Origin: JBBATK01 sp044228685
GTDB lineage: Bacteria > Bacteroidota > Ignavibacteria > Kapaibacteriales > NICIL-2
Assembly: GCA_044228685.1 (NCBI GenBank)
Contig: JBGAUL010000007.1
Location: 97,869 to 161,868, forward strand
DNA length: 64,000 nucleotides
Direction: 5' to 3'
This document shows positions 15,139-25,415 of the stretch, piece by piece. The notes under the pieces are model-generated. The model did not search any database. It saw only the letters and a program-made list of their open reading frames with translations, and was not told where the DNA came from. Position numbers and translations under genes: made by a program. How positions within the stretch are numbered: position 1 is the first letter of the stretch; each line of letters begins with the position of its first letter.

Positions 15139-16971
15139 CTACTCTACTGTAACACTCTTGGCAAGATTGCGAGGTTTGTCGACGTCGCATCCACGCTCTA
15201 CCGCAATGTAGTAGGCAAGTAGTTGCAATGGAATTGACGCGAGCACCGGTGTGAACACTGCCATCGTATTTGGAATGTAAATCACGTGGTTCGCCAATCG
15301 CTGAATCATTGTATCGCCTTCGCTGGCAATTGCCAAGACCTTGCCTCCACGAGCACGAACTTCTTCGATGTTGGAAACAACTTTGTCGTAAATCTCATCT
15401 TGTGTGGCAATGAAGACCACGGGCATGTTCTCATCAATAAGTGCAATCGGACCATGCTTCATCTCTGCTGCAGGATAGCCTTCAGCATGGATATAGGAAA
15501 TTTCCTTTAGCTTCAAAGCGCCTTCGAGGGCAACAGGGAAGTTGAAGCCTCGTCCGAGGTAGAGAAAGTTCGTTGCATTCACATACTCCGGCACTATGCT
15601 CTGAACTGCATCAGCATGATCAAGGATGTGTTGGATCTTTTCAGGGAGCAACGCAAGCTCGGCTGCGAGGGCCTTGCCTTCAGTCATACCAAGACCTCGG
15701 TGACGTCCCAAATACATCGCCAACAATGACAATACTGCCAGCTGAGACGTAAACGCTTTTGTTGAAGCAACGCCAATCTCTGGTCCTGCGTGTAAGTACA
15801 CACCTGCATCTGTTTCACGGGCAATCGTTGAGCCCACCACATTGACCAAGCCCAAGGTTGTTGCACCTTTAAGCTTTGCCTCGCGAAGCGCCGCAAGCGT
15901 GTCTGCGGTTTCTCCGGATTGTGAAAGACCAATTACGATATCATCCGGCTCAATCACGGGATTTCTATAGCGAAACTCAGAGGCGTATTCAACTTCAACA
16001 GGTATGCGAGCCAATTGCTCGATGAGATACTCGCCAACAAGTGCAGAGTGCCACGACGTGCCGCAGGCGGTGAAAATGATTCGTTTGGCTTTGATGAGCT
16101 TCGACGCAACGGTGTTGAGACCACCAAGCTTAACGTTTCCTTCTTGCAGAAGCAATCGACCTCGAATCGAATCCTTGAATGTGCTCGGCTGCTCGAAAAT
16201 CTCCTTCAACATAAAGTGCGGATAATTGCCGCGCTGAATCTGTTCAAGGTTGAATTCAAGTTCGTGAATCTCAGAGCTGATGTTTTGATTCTTGATAGTC
16301 TTGGTGGTATAGCCATCGCGACGTAAGACAGCCATCTCATCGTCGTTGAGATAGACGACGCGACGCATGTGCTCAACGATTGCAGAAGCATCTGAAGCGA
16401 CGATATATTCACCGTCTCCAATGCCCACGACGATGGGCGATCCTCTACGTGCGACAATGATCTTGTCCGGTTCGTAGGATGAAATAATAACCAAACCAAA
16501 AGTACCTTCGATCTCATTCAACGCGCTTCGTACAGCCAACTCAAGGTCGTGCACTTTTTCGTAGAACATGCCAATGAGTACAGCTAAGACTTCAGAGTCC
16601 GTATCGCTCTTAAAAGTATATCCACTTTCACTGAGCTTCGTCTTGATCAGCGAGTAGTTTTCGATAATACCGTTATGGATGAGAGCGATGTTCCCGGATT
16701 GATCGGTATGTGGGTGAGCATTGACATCGTTTGGAGCACCGTGTGTTGCCCAACGTGTATGGCCAATGGCCAGTGTGCCTTTGAGCTTTGAATAGTCGAG
16801 CATTTCTTCCAAGTCCGCAACCTTACCTTTGCGCTTGGTAATGCTAAGACCATTCTCGTTAATCACAGCTACTCCGGCTGAATCGTAGCCTCTGTATTCA
16901 AGAAGTTTTAAGCCTTCTACAACAATGGTTGAAGCTTGTTTGGTTCCGATATAGCCGACAATTCCGCACAT
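15139..16971 (-). CDS. glmS: Glutamine--fructose-6-phosphate aminotransferase (isomerizing)
   Basis: 610 aa, the usual length. It makes glucosamine 6-phosphate from fructose 6-phosphate and glutamine, the first step to UDP-GlcNAc for peptidoglycan and lipid A. The N-terminal Ntn glutaminase domain starts MCGIVGYIG, with Cys2 as nucleophile, and contains GHTRWATHG and the HNGIIENY loop. Two SIS isomerase domains follow (about 285-430 and 460-600, with ACGTSWHSALVGEYL and QSGETADTLAAL). The C-terminus ends DKPRNLAKSVTVE as in other GlmS. A GGAG Shine-Dalgarno precedes the ATG. No glmS ribozyme is visible in the 75 bp upstream. It is the last gene of the minus-strand block dnaE-dxr-rseP-dacB-glmS. 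Confidence 0.97.
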   Translation of the reverse strand: MCGIVGYIGTKQASTIVVEGLKLLEYRGYDSAGVAVINENGLSITKRKGKVADLEEMLDYSKLKGTLAIGHTRWATHGAPNDVNAHPHTDQSGNIALIHNGIIENYSLIKTKLSESGYTFKSDTDSEVLAVLIGMFYEKVHDLELAVRSALNEIEGTFGLVIISSYEPDKIIVARRGSPIVVGIGDGEYIVASDASAIVEHMRRVVYLNDDEMAVLRRDGYTTKTIKNQNISSEIHELEFNLEQIQRGNYPHFMLKEIFEQPSTFKDSIRGRLLLQEGNVKLGGLNTVASKLIKAKRIIFTACGTSWHSALVGEYLIEQLARIPVEVEYASEFRYRNPVIEPDDIVIGLSQSGETADTLAALREAKLKGATTLGLVNVVGSTIARETDAGVYLHAGPEIGVASTKAFTSQLAVLSLLAMYLGRHRGLGMTEGKALAAELALLPEKIQHILDHADAVQSIVPEYVNATNFLYLGRGFNFPVALEGALKLKEISYIHAEGYPAAEMKHGPIALIDENMPVVFIATQDEIYDKVVSNIEEVRARGGKVLAIASEGDTMIQRLANHVIYIPNTMAVFTPVLASIPLQLLAYYIAVERGCDVDKPRNLAKSVTVE

Positions 16972-17046
16972 GTGAACTCCTGCAAGTCAAAGGATTTTAC
17001 GAATATACCTGTTGTTCCTCCCGCACCGAGGACGAATCATTCGACA

Positions 17047-18936
17047 CTAACGCAGAGACGGTACAGCAATTGTGCCATCTTTGAAAGAAAATTCGGCTAA
17101 CTGCACCGCAATGGCGTTTTCGAGCTGTTTAAAGCCTCCGACGCCCGCACCATTGGTAATAATTGAGAAGCAAAGTCGTTCTCCGTCGCGCGTCCGTACA
17201 TATCCACTCAAGGCGCTGACGTTGTTATGGGTACCGGTTTTTGCTCGAACGTTGCCCTGCGCATTGGTGCCGACCATGCGTTTATGAAGTGTACCATCAA
17301 CACCGGCAATTGCCATTGTGTTGTAAAACACCGAAGAGAATGGTTGCTCGGAAATAGCCTTGAGCATCAAGAGTTGGGTTGCGGCTGAAGTTTTGTTGCG
17401 ACGCGACAAACCTGAACCGTCAAAGAGCTGACATCCATCAAGAGGAATCTTTGCCGAATCGAGTATTGCAGAAATCGTCTGAAAGGCGTGCACATTACAC
17501 TGATTGTTTCCGCAACAGGTCGCACCGACAATTTTCATCACGTGCTCGGCGACGAAATTGTCGCTGTTCTTGTTCACGGGGAGCAAGAGTTCCGTCAAAG
17601 GACGTCGAACTTCCGCCACGACCTTTGCCTGAGGTCCCGCTGAGCCTGTTCGAATACTTCCTTCAACCTTGATCCCTTCCGCAAGCAAAGAGCGGAAGAA
17701 AATACCCGTTGCAGCAAGAGCCGGGTTGCGAATCTCGTAGCTGTACGACGAAGTAGAATTAGGAGCAGGATTTCCACTCACAACAAATTCCTGCACGCCA
17801 TCACGAAGGAGTACTGTGTTGACACGGAGTACGACGCGGTTCTTAGCAGGAGCAGCGGCGCGACGAGCTTTGTGGCGACGAAGAATGATATCACCTGCAG
17901 TTTGCTCGACAAGGTCCTGACTCGATGTCCACGATGAAAGTGATTCGACATTCTCGCTGCTTGATTTGAACAGTAATGCATGTGACTTGCGTCGCTTAGC
18001 GCTCTTCTTCGGTGCAGGTTGCACGTGTCTACGTCCACGACGAATCGCCGCAGCGTGTTTCTTCGGCGGTCCTGCTTTGGGTCGTGGCAGTGGATGCTTG
18101 AGATCTTTTGGGCGAATTGGCGTCGTAATCTTCGGACTGACCTTAGCTTCAGGAGTAAGGGTAGTAGCACTAGTTTTCTTCTTCGCTTCACTTGGTGCTT
18201 CTGACGAAGGACCGTTGAGCGTGACTTTAAATGCTTGTGACTGCGGTACAGTTTGAGCATGAGCCACACCGCGTGAGCTAGCGCTCACAAGAACAGTGAC
18301 TTGATTGCGATTAATCCCAAGTGCAGATATAGGCGCGAGTGATTCCATGCGCTCTCTGTCGCCGCTGTATGCTTGTCGGTCAGTGAGATTATCAAAGAAG
18401 GAAGCATCAGCAACAACATCACCTTTTATTGCTTTGATACCGGCTCGACGAACTCGTTCGGCAAGAGCTTCGATGTCGGAGACTCCTAACAGACAGTCGC
18501 CATGCCCAATGAGATAAACGTTGCCATTCAACACAGAGTCTTTGCCTATTGTTCCATCGTAAGCGATCTGCGTAGGAACTCCATAATCTGCGCCCAACAG
18601 TTTCATGGCTGCATAGGCAAAAAAGAGTTTGGTGGTGGACGCCGGTGTGAGAGCTGTGTGCGAATTGTGCTCAAAGACCATCTTCTGGCGATCGAGAGAA
18701 TACACAGCAACGCTTTGCTTGGCTTTCTTGAGAATAGGGGAGGCTACGATGCGCTGAAGATTGGCAAGGAGTTGCCTATAGTTTGACACACTGTCGGCAG
18801 CACTCTGTCTGCTCGTCGGCGCATCTGCTTTCTGTTCAGGCACATCTTGCTCCTGCGCGCGGAGCTGTGAATGAACACTTAGAATCAATACCGCAACTGT
18901 CAACACCAATCGTGGTGTCAAAAAAACTTCTCTCAT
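17047..18936 (-). CDS. dacB: D-alanyl-D-alanine carboxypeptidase/endopeptidase (PBP4, peptidase S13) with a large basic insertion
   Basis: 629 aa, long for the family (about 450-520). A signal peptide covers about residues 1-28. The three penicillin-binding motifs are present: SxxK as STTK (100-103), SxN as SDN (458-460), and KTG (566-568). The enzyme trims or cleaves peptidoglycan cross-links in the periplasm. Between about residues 243 and 366, inside the region between SxxK and SxN where S13 enzymes carry extra domains, there is a Lys/Arg/Pro/Ala-rich low-complexity stretch (for example PRPKAGPPKKHAAAIRRGRR and KSAKRRKSHALLF). It looks disordered and strongly basic, and could bind teichoic-like or lipopolysaccharide phosphates or DNA; that is speculation. 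It lies 23 bp after rseP. Confidence 0.9.
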   Translation of the reverse strand: MREVFLTPRLVLTVAVLILSVHSQLRAQEQDVPEQKADAPTSRQSAADSVSNYRQLLANLQRIVASPILKKAKQSVAVYSLDRQKMVFEHNSHTALTPASTTKLFFAYAAMKLLGADYGVPTQIAYDGTIGKDSVLNGNVYLIGHGDCLLGVSDIEALAERVRRAGIKAIKGDVVADASFFDNLTDRQAYSGDRERMESLAPISALGINRNQVTVLVSASSRGVAHAQTVPQSQAFKVTLNGPSSEAPSEAKKKTSATTLTPEAKVSPKITTPIRPKDLKHPLPRPKAGPPKKHAAAIRRGRRHVQPAPKKSAKRRKSHALLFKSSSENVESLSSWTSSQDLVEQTAGDIILRRHKARRAAAPAKNRVVLRVNTVLLRDGVQEFVVSGNPAPNSTSSYSYEIRNPALAATGIFFRSLLAEGIKVEGSIRTGSAGPQAKVVAEVRRPLTELLLPVNKNSDNFVAEHVMKIVGATCCGNNQCNVHAFQTISAILDSAKIPLDGCQLFDGSGLSRRNKTSAATQLLMLKAISEQPFSSVFYNTMAIAGVDGTLHKRMVGTNAQGNVRAKTGTHNNVSALSGYVRTRDGERLCFSIITNGAGVGGFKQLENAIAVQLAEFSFKDGTIAVPSLR

Positions 18937-18959
18937 GTGCTGCTACGAGGTGGGAAGAA

Positions 18960-20330
18960 TTAGTGTCTGGTAAAGTCATTGTACAAGACGAAGGCCATAA
19001 GCATCAGAAGGGCAATAAACCCGACTTGCTGGAAGGCCATCTTAACTTTGACTGATACCTCGCGCCGCAATATACCCTCTATGATGATAAACACGAGGTG
19101 TCCGCCATCAAGAGCCGGTATTGGCAGGATATTCAAAACCGCCAGAGTTACGGAAAGTGTAGATACAAAGACCAGAAATGTCGACCAGCCAATTTGAGCA
19201 GATTGGGTCGCGCTCTTAGCAATCGCCAACGGACCACCCAATGCGTTCTTAGCCTTCACTTCACCTTTGAAGATCATCAACACCATGTTCACAAATGCTT
19301 GAGCATAGCTCTTCATTTGCATAGTTCCAACGCTCAGGGCTTCAAAGAAACCATACTGTGTGGTTTCCATCTTGCCGGTGATGACTGTTTGAATGCTAAC
19401 GCCGATACGACCGCTTTCGTCCGGTGTACAACTAAGATTAACAGGACCACCTTTTCGCTGAACCACGAAGTTGAGATTCTGTCCCTTATTTGTCTGTACG
19501 AATTCCTGGAACTGCTCTGTCGTGTACAATTGCTTTGAAGAAATTTCAAGCACAGTATCGCCGGCTTGAAAGCCCGCAGCAGCAGCGGGACGTGATGCTT
19601 CGACCGCAGCTACAAAAGTTCTGCAACCTTCGGGGTACAATCCAAAACTCTTGCGGGACTCCAGAACGGTGGTGACGGCGGCAGCTTTGATAGGCAAATC
19701 AATCACTTGTCCGCCACGTTCAATCGCCAGGTTGACATCCTTGCCAATATTATCCAAGAACATATAGTGTTCGAGGTCATCAAAGTTGCTCACTTCGATA
19801 CCATTCATCTTCAACACTTTGTCGCCGTCGCGGAAACCAAGTTGTTCAGCCGGTGAGTTCTTTGCAACGTGTGATATAGTGCGGGTTGCAAGGACGGTCT
19901 TTCCATTTGCGAAATTCAATCCAACCAGAATCGCAATTGCCAAGAGAATGTTCATGATAACGCCGGCAGAGATCATGAAGATCTTTTGCCAGGTTCCTTT
20001 TGCTCTGAACTCCCAGGGCTGGACAGGTTTGTTGGCAAAGTCGGCTTCCATACTCTCATCAACCATACCGAGAATGCGCACGTAACCGCCAAGTGGCAAT
20101 GCTGACAAACGGTAATCGGTACATCCTTCGCCGTCCCATGTATCCGGTAGGTTTCCAAAACTGAAACCGGTTTTACGGTTCCAGCCAAAGAGACGAGGTC
20201 CCATTCCAATCGCAAATACATCAGCTCTGGTTCCGGTTAGCTTTGCTGCTAAAAAGTGACCAAGCTCGTGTATCACAACGAGCGGAAAAATCGCGAGTAT
20301 GAAGTAACCAATGTTGCTGAGAATTTCCAT
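18960..20330 (-). CDS. rseP: RIP metalloprotease RseP (site-2 protease)
   Basis: 456 aa. An inner-membrane zinc protease that cuts transmembrane segments of anti-sigma factors and signal-peptide remnants. Seen: the zinc motif HELGH (21-25) in the first membrane helix, a GYVRILGMVDE loop, two PDZ domains (about 140-215 and 235-305), and the third zinc ligand region NILPIPALDGGHLVF in a later helix, with a final helix at the C-terminus. The length equals that of E. coli RseP (about 450). It sits between dxr and dacB, 21 and 23 bp apart, the common dxr-rseP order. The anti-sigma-like protein at 13855-14529 is a possible client. Confidence 0.95.
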   Translation of the reverse strand: MEILSNIGYFILAIFPLVVIHELGHFLAAKLTGTRADVFAIGMGPRLFGWNRKTGFSFGNLPDTWDGEGCTDYRLSALPLGGYVRILGMVDESMEADFANKPVQPWEFRAKGTWQKIFMISAGVIMNILLAIAILVGLNFANGKTVLATRTISHVAKNSPAEQLGFRDGDKVLKMNGIEVSNFDDLEHYMFLDNIGKDVNLAIERGGQVIDLPIKAAAVTTVLESRKSFGLYPEGCRTFVAAVEASRPAAAAGFQAGDTVLEISSKQLYTTEQFQEFVQTNKGQNLNFVVQRKGGPVNLSCTPDESGRIGVSIQTVITGKMETTQYGFFEALSVGTMQMKSYAQAFVNMVLMIFKGEVKAKNALGGPLAIAKSATQSAQIGWSTFLVFVSTLSVTLAVLNILPIPALDGGHLVFIIIEGILRREVSVKVKMAFQQVGFIALLMLMAFVLYNDFTRH

Positions 20331-20351
20331 AAATCAAGAATTAGTGTCGTG

Positions 20352-21503
20352 TCATAGCTGGAGGCGGGTCCGGGCAAGCTGACGAGCCTCGGAATCGCTT
20401 TCAATAATACTCTGCAAAGACGGATGATCAATAACATCCATTGCATCAAGTGTTTCGTTGATTACGCGCGGGATGTCGACAAACTGAATTGTCTTCTTCA
20501 GAAATGCTGCGACCGCAACTTCGTTTGCAGCATTCATGATCGCCGGCGCCGTTCCACCGCGCTCATGCGCTTGATAGGCAATCGACAAGCACGGAAAGCG
20601 CTTGGTGTCAGGTTGTTCAAAGGTCATTGAATTGAACTTGGCAAAATTCAATCGCTCAAAACTACTCTGACTGCGCTGTGGCCAAGTCAGCGCGTAGTGA
20701 ATCGGAAGATTCATCTCAGGAATGCCCATCTGCGCTTTGATCGATCCATCGGTGAATTGCACCATAGAGTGAATGATGCTCTGCGGGTGAATCACCACGT
20801 CAATGCTTGAAATATCCAATCCAAAGAGCCAGCATGCTTCAATAACTTCAAAGCCTTTGTTCATCAATGTTGCGGAGTCTACGGTGATTTTGGATCCCAT
20901 TGACCAGTTCGGATGACGCAAGGCTTGTTCCACCGTCACATTTGCAAGTTGTTCAGCCGGTGTGTCTCTGAAGGGTCCGCCGGAGGCTGTAATAAACACC
21001 CGCTCAATCGAATCCATCGACTCACCAACCAAGCATTGCAGAATTGCGCTGTGCTCCGAATCAACGGCGATAATAGGTACTTCTTTTTCAAGCGCGGTTG
21101 GCATAATAACGCTGCCGGCGCTTACCAGTGTTTCTTTGTTCGCCAAGGCAATGGGAATGCCGCGTTCGATAGCTCGGAGCGTAGGCACAACACCGCTGAA
21201 TCCGACGAGTGCAGACATGAGTATTGAATTCTTGGGCGACGAAGCGGCTTCGCACAATCCCTCTTCACCAACAAGTATCTCGCCCTTGAACTGACTGATA
21301 TCCAGAAATCTCTTTACAACCGATTCATCTCGAATTGCAACACCATGTACGTTAAAGCGCTGAACTTGCGTGGCAAGAAGTTCGATGTTGTTGTTGGTAC
21401 TGAGATAGGCGATTTCCGTCTGCGGGTGATGAGCCGCAATGACATTCAATGTCTGCGTTCCAATGGAGCCGGTCGAGCCGAGAATACTAATAGTGTGGTG
21501 CAT
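20352..21503 (-). CDS. dxr: 1-deoxy-D-xylulose 5-phosphate reductoisomerase
   Basis: 383 aa from the ATG at 21503; a TTG seven codons further upstream (21524) is less likely because the NADPH-binding SILGSTGSIGTQTL motif normally follows the start closely. Catalyses the committed step of the MEP isoprenoid pathway. Seen: the NADPH motif (residues 6-18), ALANKETLVSAG, the metal and substrate region VDSEHSAILQCL, ITASGGPFRDTP, and HPNWSMGSKITVDSATLMNKG. The C-terminal helical domain is complete. The gap of 179 bp to dnaE could hold its own promoter. Confidence 0.96.
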   Translation of the reverse strand: MHHTISILGSTGSIGTQTLNVIAAHHPQTEIAYLSTNNNIELLATQVQRFNVHGVAIRDESVVKRFLDISQFKGEILVGEEGLCEAASSPKNSILMSALVGFSGVVPTLRAIERGIPIALANKETLVSAGSVIMPTALEKEVPIIAVDSEHSAILQCLVGESMDSIERVFITASGGPFRDTPAEQLANVTVEQALRHPNWSMGSKITVDSATLMNKGFEVIEACWLFGLDISSIDVVIHPQSIIHSMVQFTDGSIKAQMGIPEMNLPIHYALTWPQRSQSSFERLNFAKFNSMTFEQPDTKRFPCLSIAYQAHERGGTAPAIMNAANEVAVAAFLKKTIQFVDIPRVINETLDAMDVIDHPSLQSIIESDSEARQLARTRLQL

Positions 21504-21682
21504 GTCCTTCGGGATAAGTCGCAATTTAAGCGCAGATGGGGTATTTCAGTCCCTCGCACTATCAACACAGGCGTGCTCGTCGTGTATCGTAGCGGAAAGA
21601 CGCGTTGCCGCAGTTTGCAATAATCGAGCTCAAAGGATGGGAAAAGAGGCAATATTCGTCCGGTCTGAGCTAAAGCTTGATT

Positions 21683-24600
21683 TTAGGTCGTGGTCAAGAA
21701 TCTCACGTTCGACGGACCAAAAATCTCCGCAATTCTATCCGCTGTAGCTTCATTGAGCGCCAGACCGAGATTGGTAACATGATATTGAACTAGAGGAGCA
21801 CCATTGCGCTGAATGTGAAAGGCAACCGAGATTCCTTTGTTTGCGCGATCATCGCACAGTGCTTTCAGCTCTCGCAGTTTGAATTCTTCGGTTGACTCTT
21901 CGAGTCGCAAGGAATAACCGCGAGCGAACTTCTGGATGGCGTGGTCGATAGACACGACGTCATCAGCCGTAATCTTGATTTGACCGTCATCACGAAGCTC
22001 CGCCTTACCGGTCACCACTACCGGACTTCCATCATAAATGAGCTCGCGGAACTGAGCATACGCTTCGCTCCAAAAAATCACCTCGCCCTTAGCCGTCATG
22101 TCCTCGATCATGGCGAAGGCGATTTGTTTTTCGCGCTTATCCAGTCGAGTTCTCACCGCAGACAGCAATCCGACCACACGTGCAGATTTACCAATCATGG
22201 GTGAGTCGCTCTTTGAAAGTAGGAGACTAGCAAACGATGATACTTGAAGAGCATATCGTTGTAGAGGATGTCCACTGATGTAGAAGTTCAGATACTCGTA
22301 TTCCTTCTCGAGACGCTCAGTTTCTGACCACGGCTCGATCTCCGGCAGCTTTGGTTCAACGACCGTCTCTTTGGAGTCTTCACCAAACAGACTATCCATT
22401 TCAGAGTACTTGTTGTCGTTGACTTGTTTTGCCCACTCAAGTGCGTAATCAATAACTGTAAAGAGTTGAGAACGATGCCCCTGATTGAGCGAGTCGAATG
22501 CACCTGCAGCTACGAGAGCTTCCATTGCACGCTTGTTGACAAGACGAATGTCGACACGACGAATGAAATCAAAGAAGGAGACAAAGGGTCCGTCCTCGCG
22601 AGCTTTGATAATCGACTCCACAGCCGGAATACCAAGGTTCTTAATGCCAGCCAAGCCAAACACGATTGTCTGCGGATTAACAGCAGCAAAGGTGACGCCT
22701 GACTTATTCACATCAGGTGGTAGAACATCGATCGAAAACTTGCGCGCTTCTTCCATCAAGGCAGTGATGCGCGTCAGATTGTTGATGTCGTTTGTCATGT
22801 TCGACGCAAGAAACTCTGCCGTGTAGTGTTTCTTGAGCCAAGCCGTTTGGAATGCGAGGTAGGAATAAGCTACAGAGTGCGACTTATTGAATCCGTATTG
22901 AGAGAACTTCTGGAACAAATCAAAGATCTGCTCAGATGTCTTCTCGTCGATATTCTGGTGTTCCTTGGCACCCTGAACGAAGCCGCTTCGTTGTTCGGCC
23001 ATAGCCTTGGGATCCTTCTTACCCATCGCGCGACGCATCATGTCGGCTTGAGCTAGAGTAAAGCCGGCCAGATCCTGCACAAGCTGCATTACCTGCTCTT
23101 GATAGGCGATGATACCGTATGTGTTCTTGAGACGAGACTCCATCAACGGATGGATGTAGCTGATGGGCTTGCGTCCGTGTTTACGTTCGATGAACTCGGG
23201 GATGCTCTCCATCGGACCCGGACGATACAGCGCGTTCATAGCTGTAAGCTCTTCCAAGTTCTTTGGACGCAGTGCGCGCAAGTACTCGGTCATTTTGTCC
23301 GACTCAAACTGGAACACTGCCATCGTTCGACCCTGCGCTATCATGTCATAAGTAGCAGCGTCGTCAAAGTCTATAGCGTCAATGTCAATATCAACATCAT
23401 AGTTGCGCTTGATCTGTTCGATGCTACGATCAATAATTGACAAGGTCGCCAATCCAAGAAAGTCCATCTTGAGCAGACCCGCGTCCTCAAGATCTTTCAT
23501 GGTGTACATCGTTGCTTCAGCCGTGTTCGGTCCCTTGTAAATGGGCACGTAATCCGTCACCGGTCCCGGCGTAATCACCACACCCGCCGCGTGCGTCGAA
23601 GCATTACGAGCAAAGCCCTCAAGTACCGTGGCATACTCGAGCATCTGCTTGATTTTTGGATCATCAGTGTCTTTGACCCAACGAAGTTCCGGCAACTTCA
23701 ACGCATCGGCGATTGGCGTCACTTTTCCTTGGATGACGGGAATCTTCTCCGTAATTGAATTGATGGTGGACAGCGGAATACCAAGTACACGACCAACATC
23801 TTTGATCACAGCTCGCGGTGCAAGCGTTCCAAAGGTGATGATTTGGGCAACTGATTCATTGCCATATTTCTCGCGCACGTAGTCGAGCACGACGTCGCGC
23901 TTTTCGTCACTGAAGTCCACGTCAATATCAGGCATGGACACACGATCAGGATTCAAAAAGCGTTCGAAGAAGAGATCGAATTTGAGTGGATCGATCTTTG
24001 TGATTCCAAGGGCATAGGCAACGAGCGAACCGGCAGCTGAACCACGGCCTGGTCCGACGCTCACGCCACGCTCACGTGCAGCCTTGATGAAATCCTGCAC
24101 AATCAAAAAGTAACCGGCATAGCCCATTCGCTTGATCACGCTCAACTCAAACTTGGCGCGATCCATAGCTTCTGATGGTATTGGCTTGTAGAAGCGCTCC
24201 AAGCCAAGCATCGTCAGTTCTTCCAGATACTCGTCTAGATTCGTTGCCTTCGACTCCGCTGGAATAGGGAAGACAGGCATCTTGAGATCTGACTTCAAGT
24301 TCACGGCGCATTTCTCGGCAACTTCCAGAGTGGTTTCGAGAGCAGAAGGCATGTTCTTGAACAGCTTCTTCATCTCGTTCTGGGTCTTGAAATACATCTC
24401 CGGAACTTTGTAACGGAGTTGGTTGACGTCATAAGTGCCTGCTGTTGCAGCACTGACGTCTTTGATCATCAAGTGTACGTTGTGCGGGACAGCGTGCTCT
24501 TTGCGGATGTAATGACAGTCGTTGGACACGATCATCTTGATACCGCACTCAGCCGCGATACGCGGAACACCTTCAAGCACGGCTTCGTCTTCGGGCAAAC

Positions 24601-25144
24601 CATGATTCTGCAATTCGAGATACCAATCGTCGCCGAATTGTTCCTTGAACCAAAGCGCATTACGTTTTGCTTCTTCGTAGTTACCGCGAACCAGTGGTTC
24701 GTTCACCACACCGGAGAGGCAAGCTGACAAAGCAACAAGTCCTTCTTTGTACTGCACGAGTAGTTCACGGTCGATACGAGGCTTGTAGTAGAATCCTTCG
24801 GTATGACCAAGTGACACCAGCTTCATGAGGTTCTTGTAGCCAATGTCGTTCTTCGCGAGCAACACAAGGTGATTGTAATTGCGCTGATTGGAGCCCTTCT
24901 TGGTCATAACTCGATCAAAGCGCGATCCTGTCGCAAGGTACACTTCACATCCAATAATTGCCTTGATGCCGGCCTTCTTGGCTTTCTTGTAGAACTCATG
25001 ACATCCAAACATCACACCGTGATCGGTCAAGGCGATGGCGCTTTGTCCGTCGGCAACGGCTGCATGTATCAACTGATCTGGCGTACATGCCGCGTCGAGC
25101 AGTGAATAGTGCGTGTGATTATGAAGATGAACGTAATCCGACAT
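21683..25144 (-). CDS. dnaE: DNA polymerase III subunit alpha
   Basis: 1153 aa, the DnaE1 type. The N-terminal PHP domain begins with FVHLHNHTHYS-like DYVHLHNHTHYSLLDA and ALTDHGVMFG. The palm domain holds the catalytic aspartates in MPDIDVDF (about residues 403-409) and a preceding GPGRGSAAGSLVAY. The fingers include the AYQEQVMQL and KSHSVAYSYLAFQTAWLK stretches. A helix-hairpin-helix region is followed by an OB domain (about 985-1070). The C-terminal tau-binding part appears short. This is the main replicative polymerase. Upstream, 25145-25415 (271 bp) separates it from the divergent sugar reductase; I see no gene there. Confidence 0.97.
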   Translation of the reverse strand: MSDYVHLHNHTHYSLLDAACTPDQLIHAAVADGQSAIALTDHGVMFGCHEFYKKAKKAGIKAIIGCEVYLATGSRFDRVMTKKGSNQRNYNHLVLLAKNDIGYKNLMKLVSLGHTEGFYYKPRIDRELLVQYKEGLVALSACLSGVVNEPLVRGNYEEAKRNALWFKEQFGDDWYLELQNHGLPEDEAVLEGVPRIAAECGIKMIVSNDCHYIRKEHAVPHNVHLMIKDVSAATAGTYDVNQLRYKVPEMYFKTQNEMKKLFKNMPSALETTLEVAEKCAVNLKSDLKMPVFPIPAESKATNLDEYLEELTMLGLERFYKPIPSEAMDRAKFELSVIKRMGYAGYFLIVQDFIKAARERGVSVGPGRGSAAGSLVAYALGITKIDPLKFDLFFERFLNPDRVSMPDIDVDFSDEKRDVVLDYVREKYGNESVAQIITFGTLAPRAVIKDVGRVLGIPLSTINSITEKIPVIQGKVTPIADALKLPELRWVKDTDDPKIKQMLEYATVLEGFARNASTHAAGVVITPGPVTDYVPIYKGPNTAEATMYTMKDLEDAGLLKMDFLGLATLSIIDRSIEQIKRNYDVDIDIDAIDFDDAATYDMIAQGRTMAVFQFESDKMTEYLRALRPKNLEELTAMNALYRPGPMESIPEFIERKHGRKPISYIHPLMESRLKNTYGIIAYQEQVMQLVQDLAGFTLAQADMMRRAMGKKDPKAMAEQRSGFVQGAKEHQNIDEKTSEQIFDLFQKFSQYGFNKSHSVAYSYLAFQTAWLKKHYTAEFLASNMTNDINNLTRITALMEEARKFSIDVLPPDVNKSGVTFAAVNPQTIVFGLAGIKNLGIPAVESIIKAREDGPFVSFFDFIRRVDIRLVNKRAMEALVAAGAFDSLNQGHRSQLFTVIDYALEWAKQVNDNKYSEMDSLFGEDSKETVVEPKLPEIEPWSETERLEKEYEYLNFYISGHPLQRYALQVSSFASLLLSKSDSPMIGKSARVVGLLSAVRTRLDKREKQIAFAMIEDMTAKGEVIFWSEAYAQFRELIYDGSPVVVTGKAELRDDGQIKITADDVVSIDHAIQKFARGYSLRLEESTEEFKLRELKALCDDRANKGISVAFHIQRNGAPLVQYHVTNLGLALNEATADRIAEIFGPSNVRFLTTT

Positions 25145-25392
25145 CTGGTGTTATCTGATGCTTAAGAGTGTGTCGTGCTGCTTTGGAGGCTTGCAAAATA
25201 CCTGAGGAGCTGAACTGCTGACCACGAATTTTATCAACATGGACGTGGTGAGTGTAGATGTGATTGCACTATCTCGAGTTGCGAGTATTGAGTTTCTTTC
25301 AAGTACCTAGTGTTTTCATACGCAAAGCACAACTCAGACGAATCTCCATGAAAGTACTCTGCTTTCGCACCATCGCTCAAGCCTGAGCGTGG

Positions 25393-25400
25393 TATATTTG
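25393..25400 (+). promoter_or_regulatory. Possible -7 promoter element ahead of the RmlD-like gene
   Basis: TATATTTG fits TAnnTTTG and lies 15 bp before the ATG, which would give a very short leader. No TTTG is found at about 20 bp upstream, so support is partial. The rest of the 271-bp gap to dnaE shows nothing I can name. Confidence 0.28.
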
Positions 25401-25415
25401 AAGAAGGAACACACC

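Noticed and set aside
16972..17046. glmS ribozyme upstream of glmS
   Set aside because: The 75-bp gap is too short for the ribozyme and shows no matching core.
17778..18269. 163-codon open frame, very Arg/Leu-rich, on the minus strand in another phase of dacB
   Set aside because: A frame shadow of the Lys/Arg/Pro-rich insertion in the PBP4 homologue; the dacB phase holds all three catalytic motifs.
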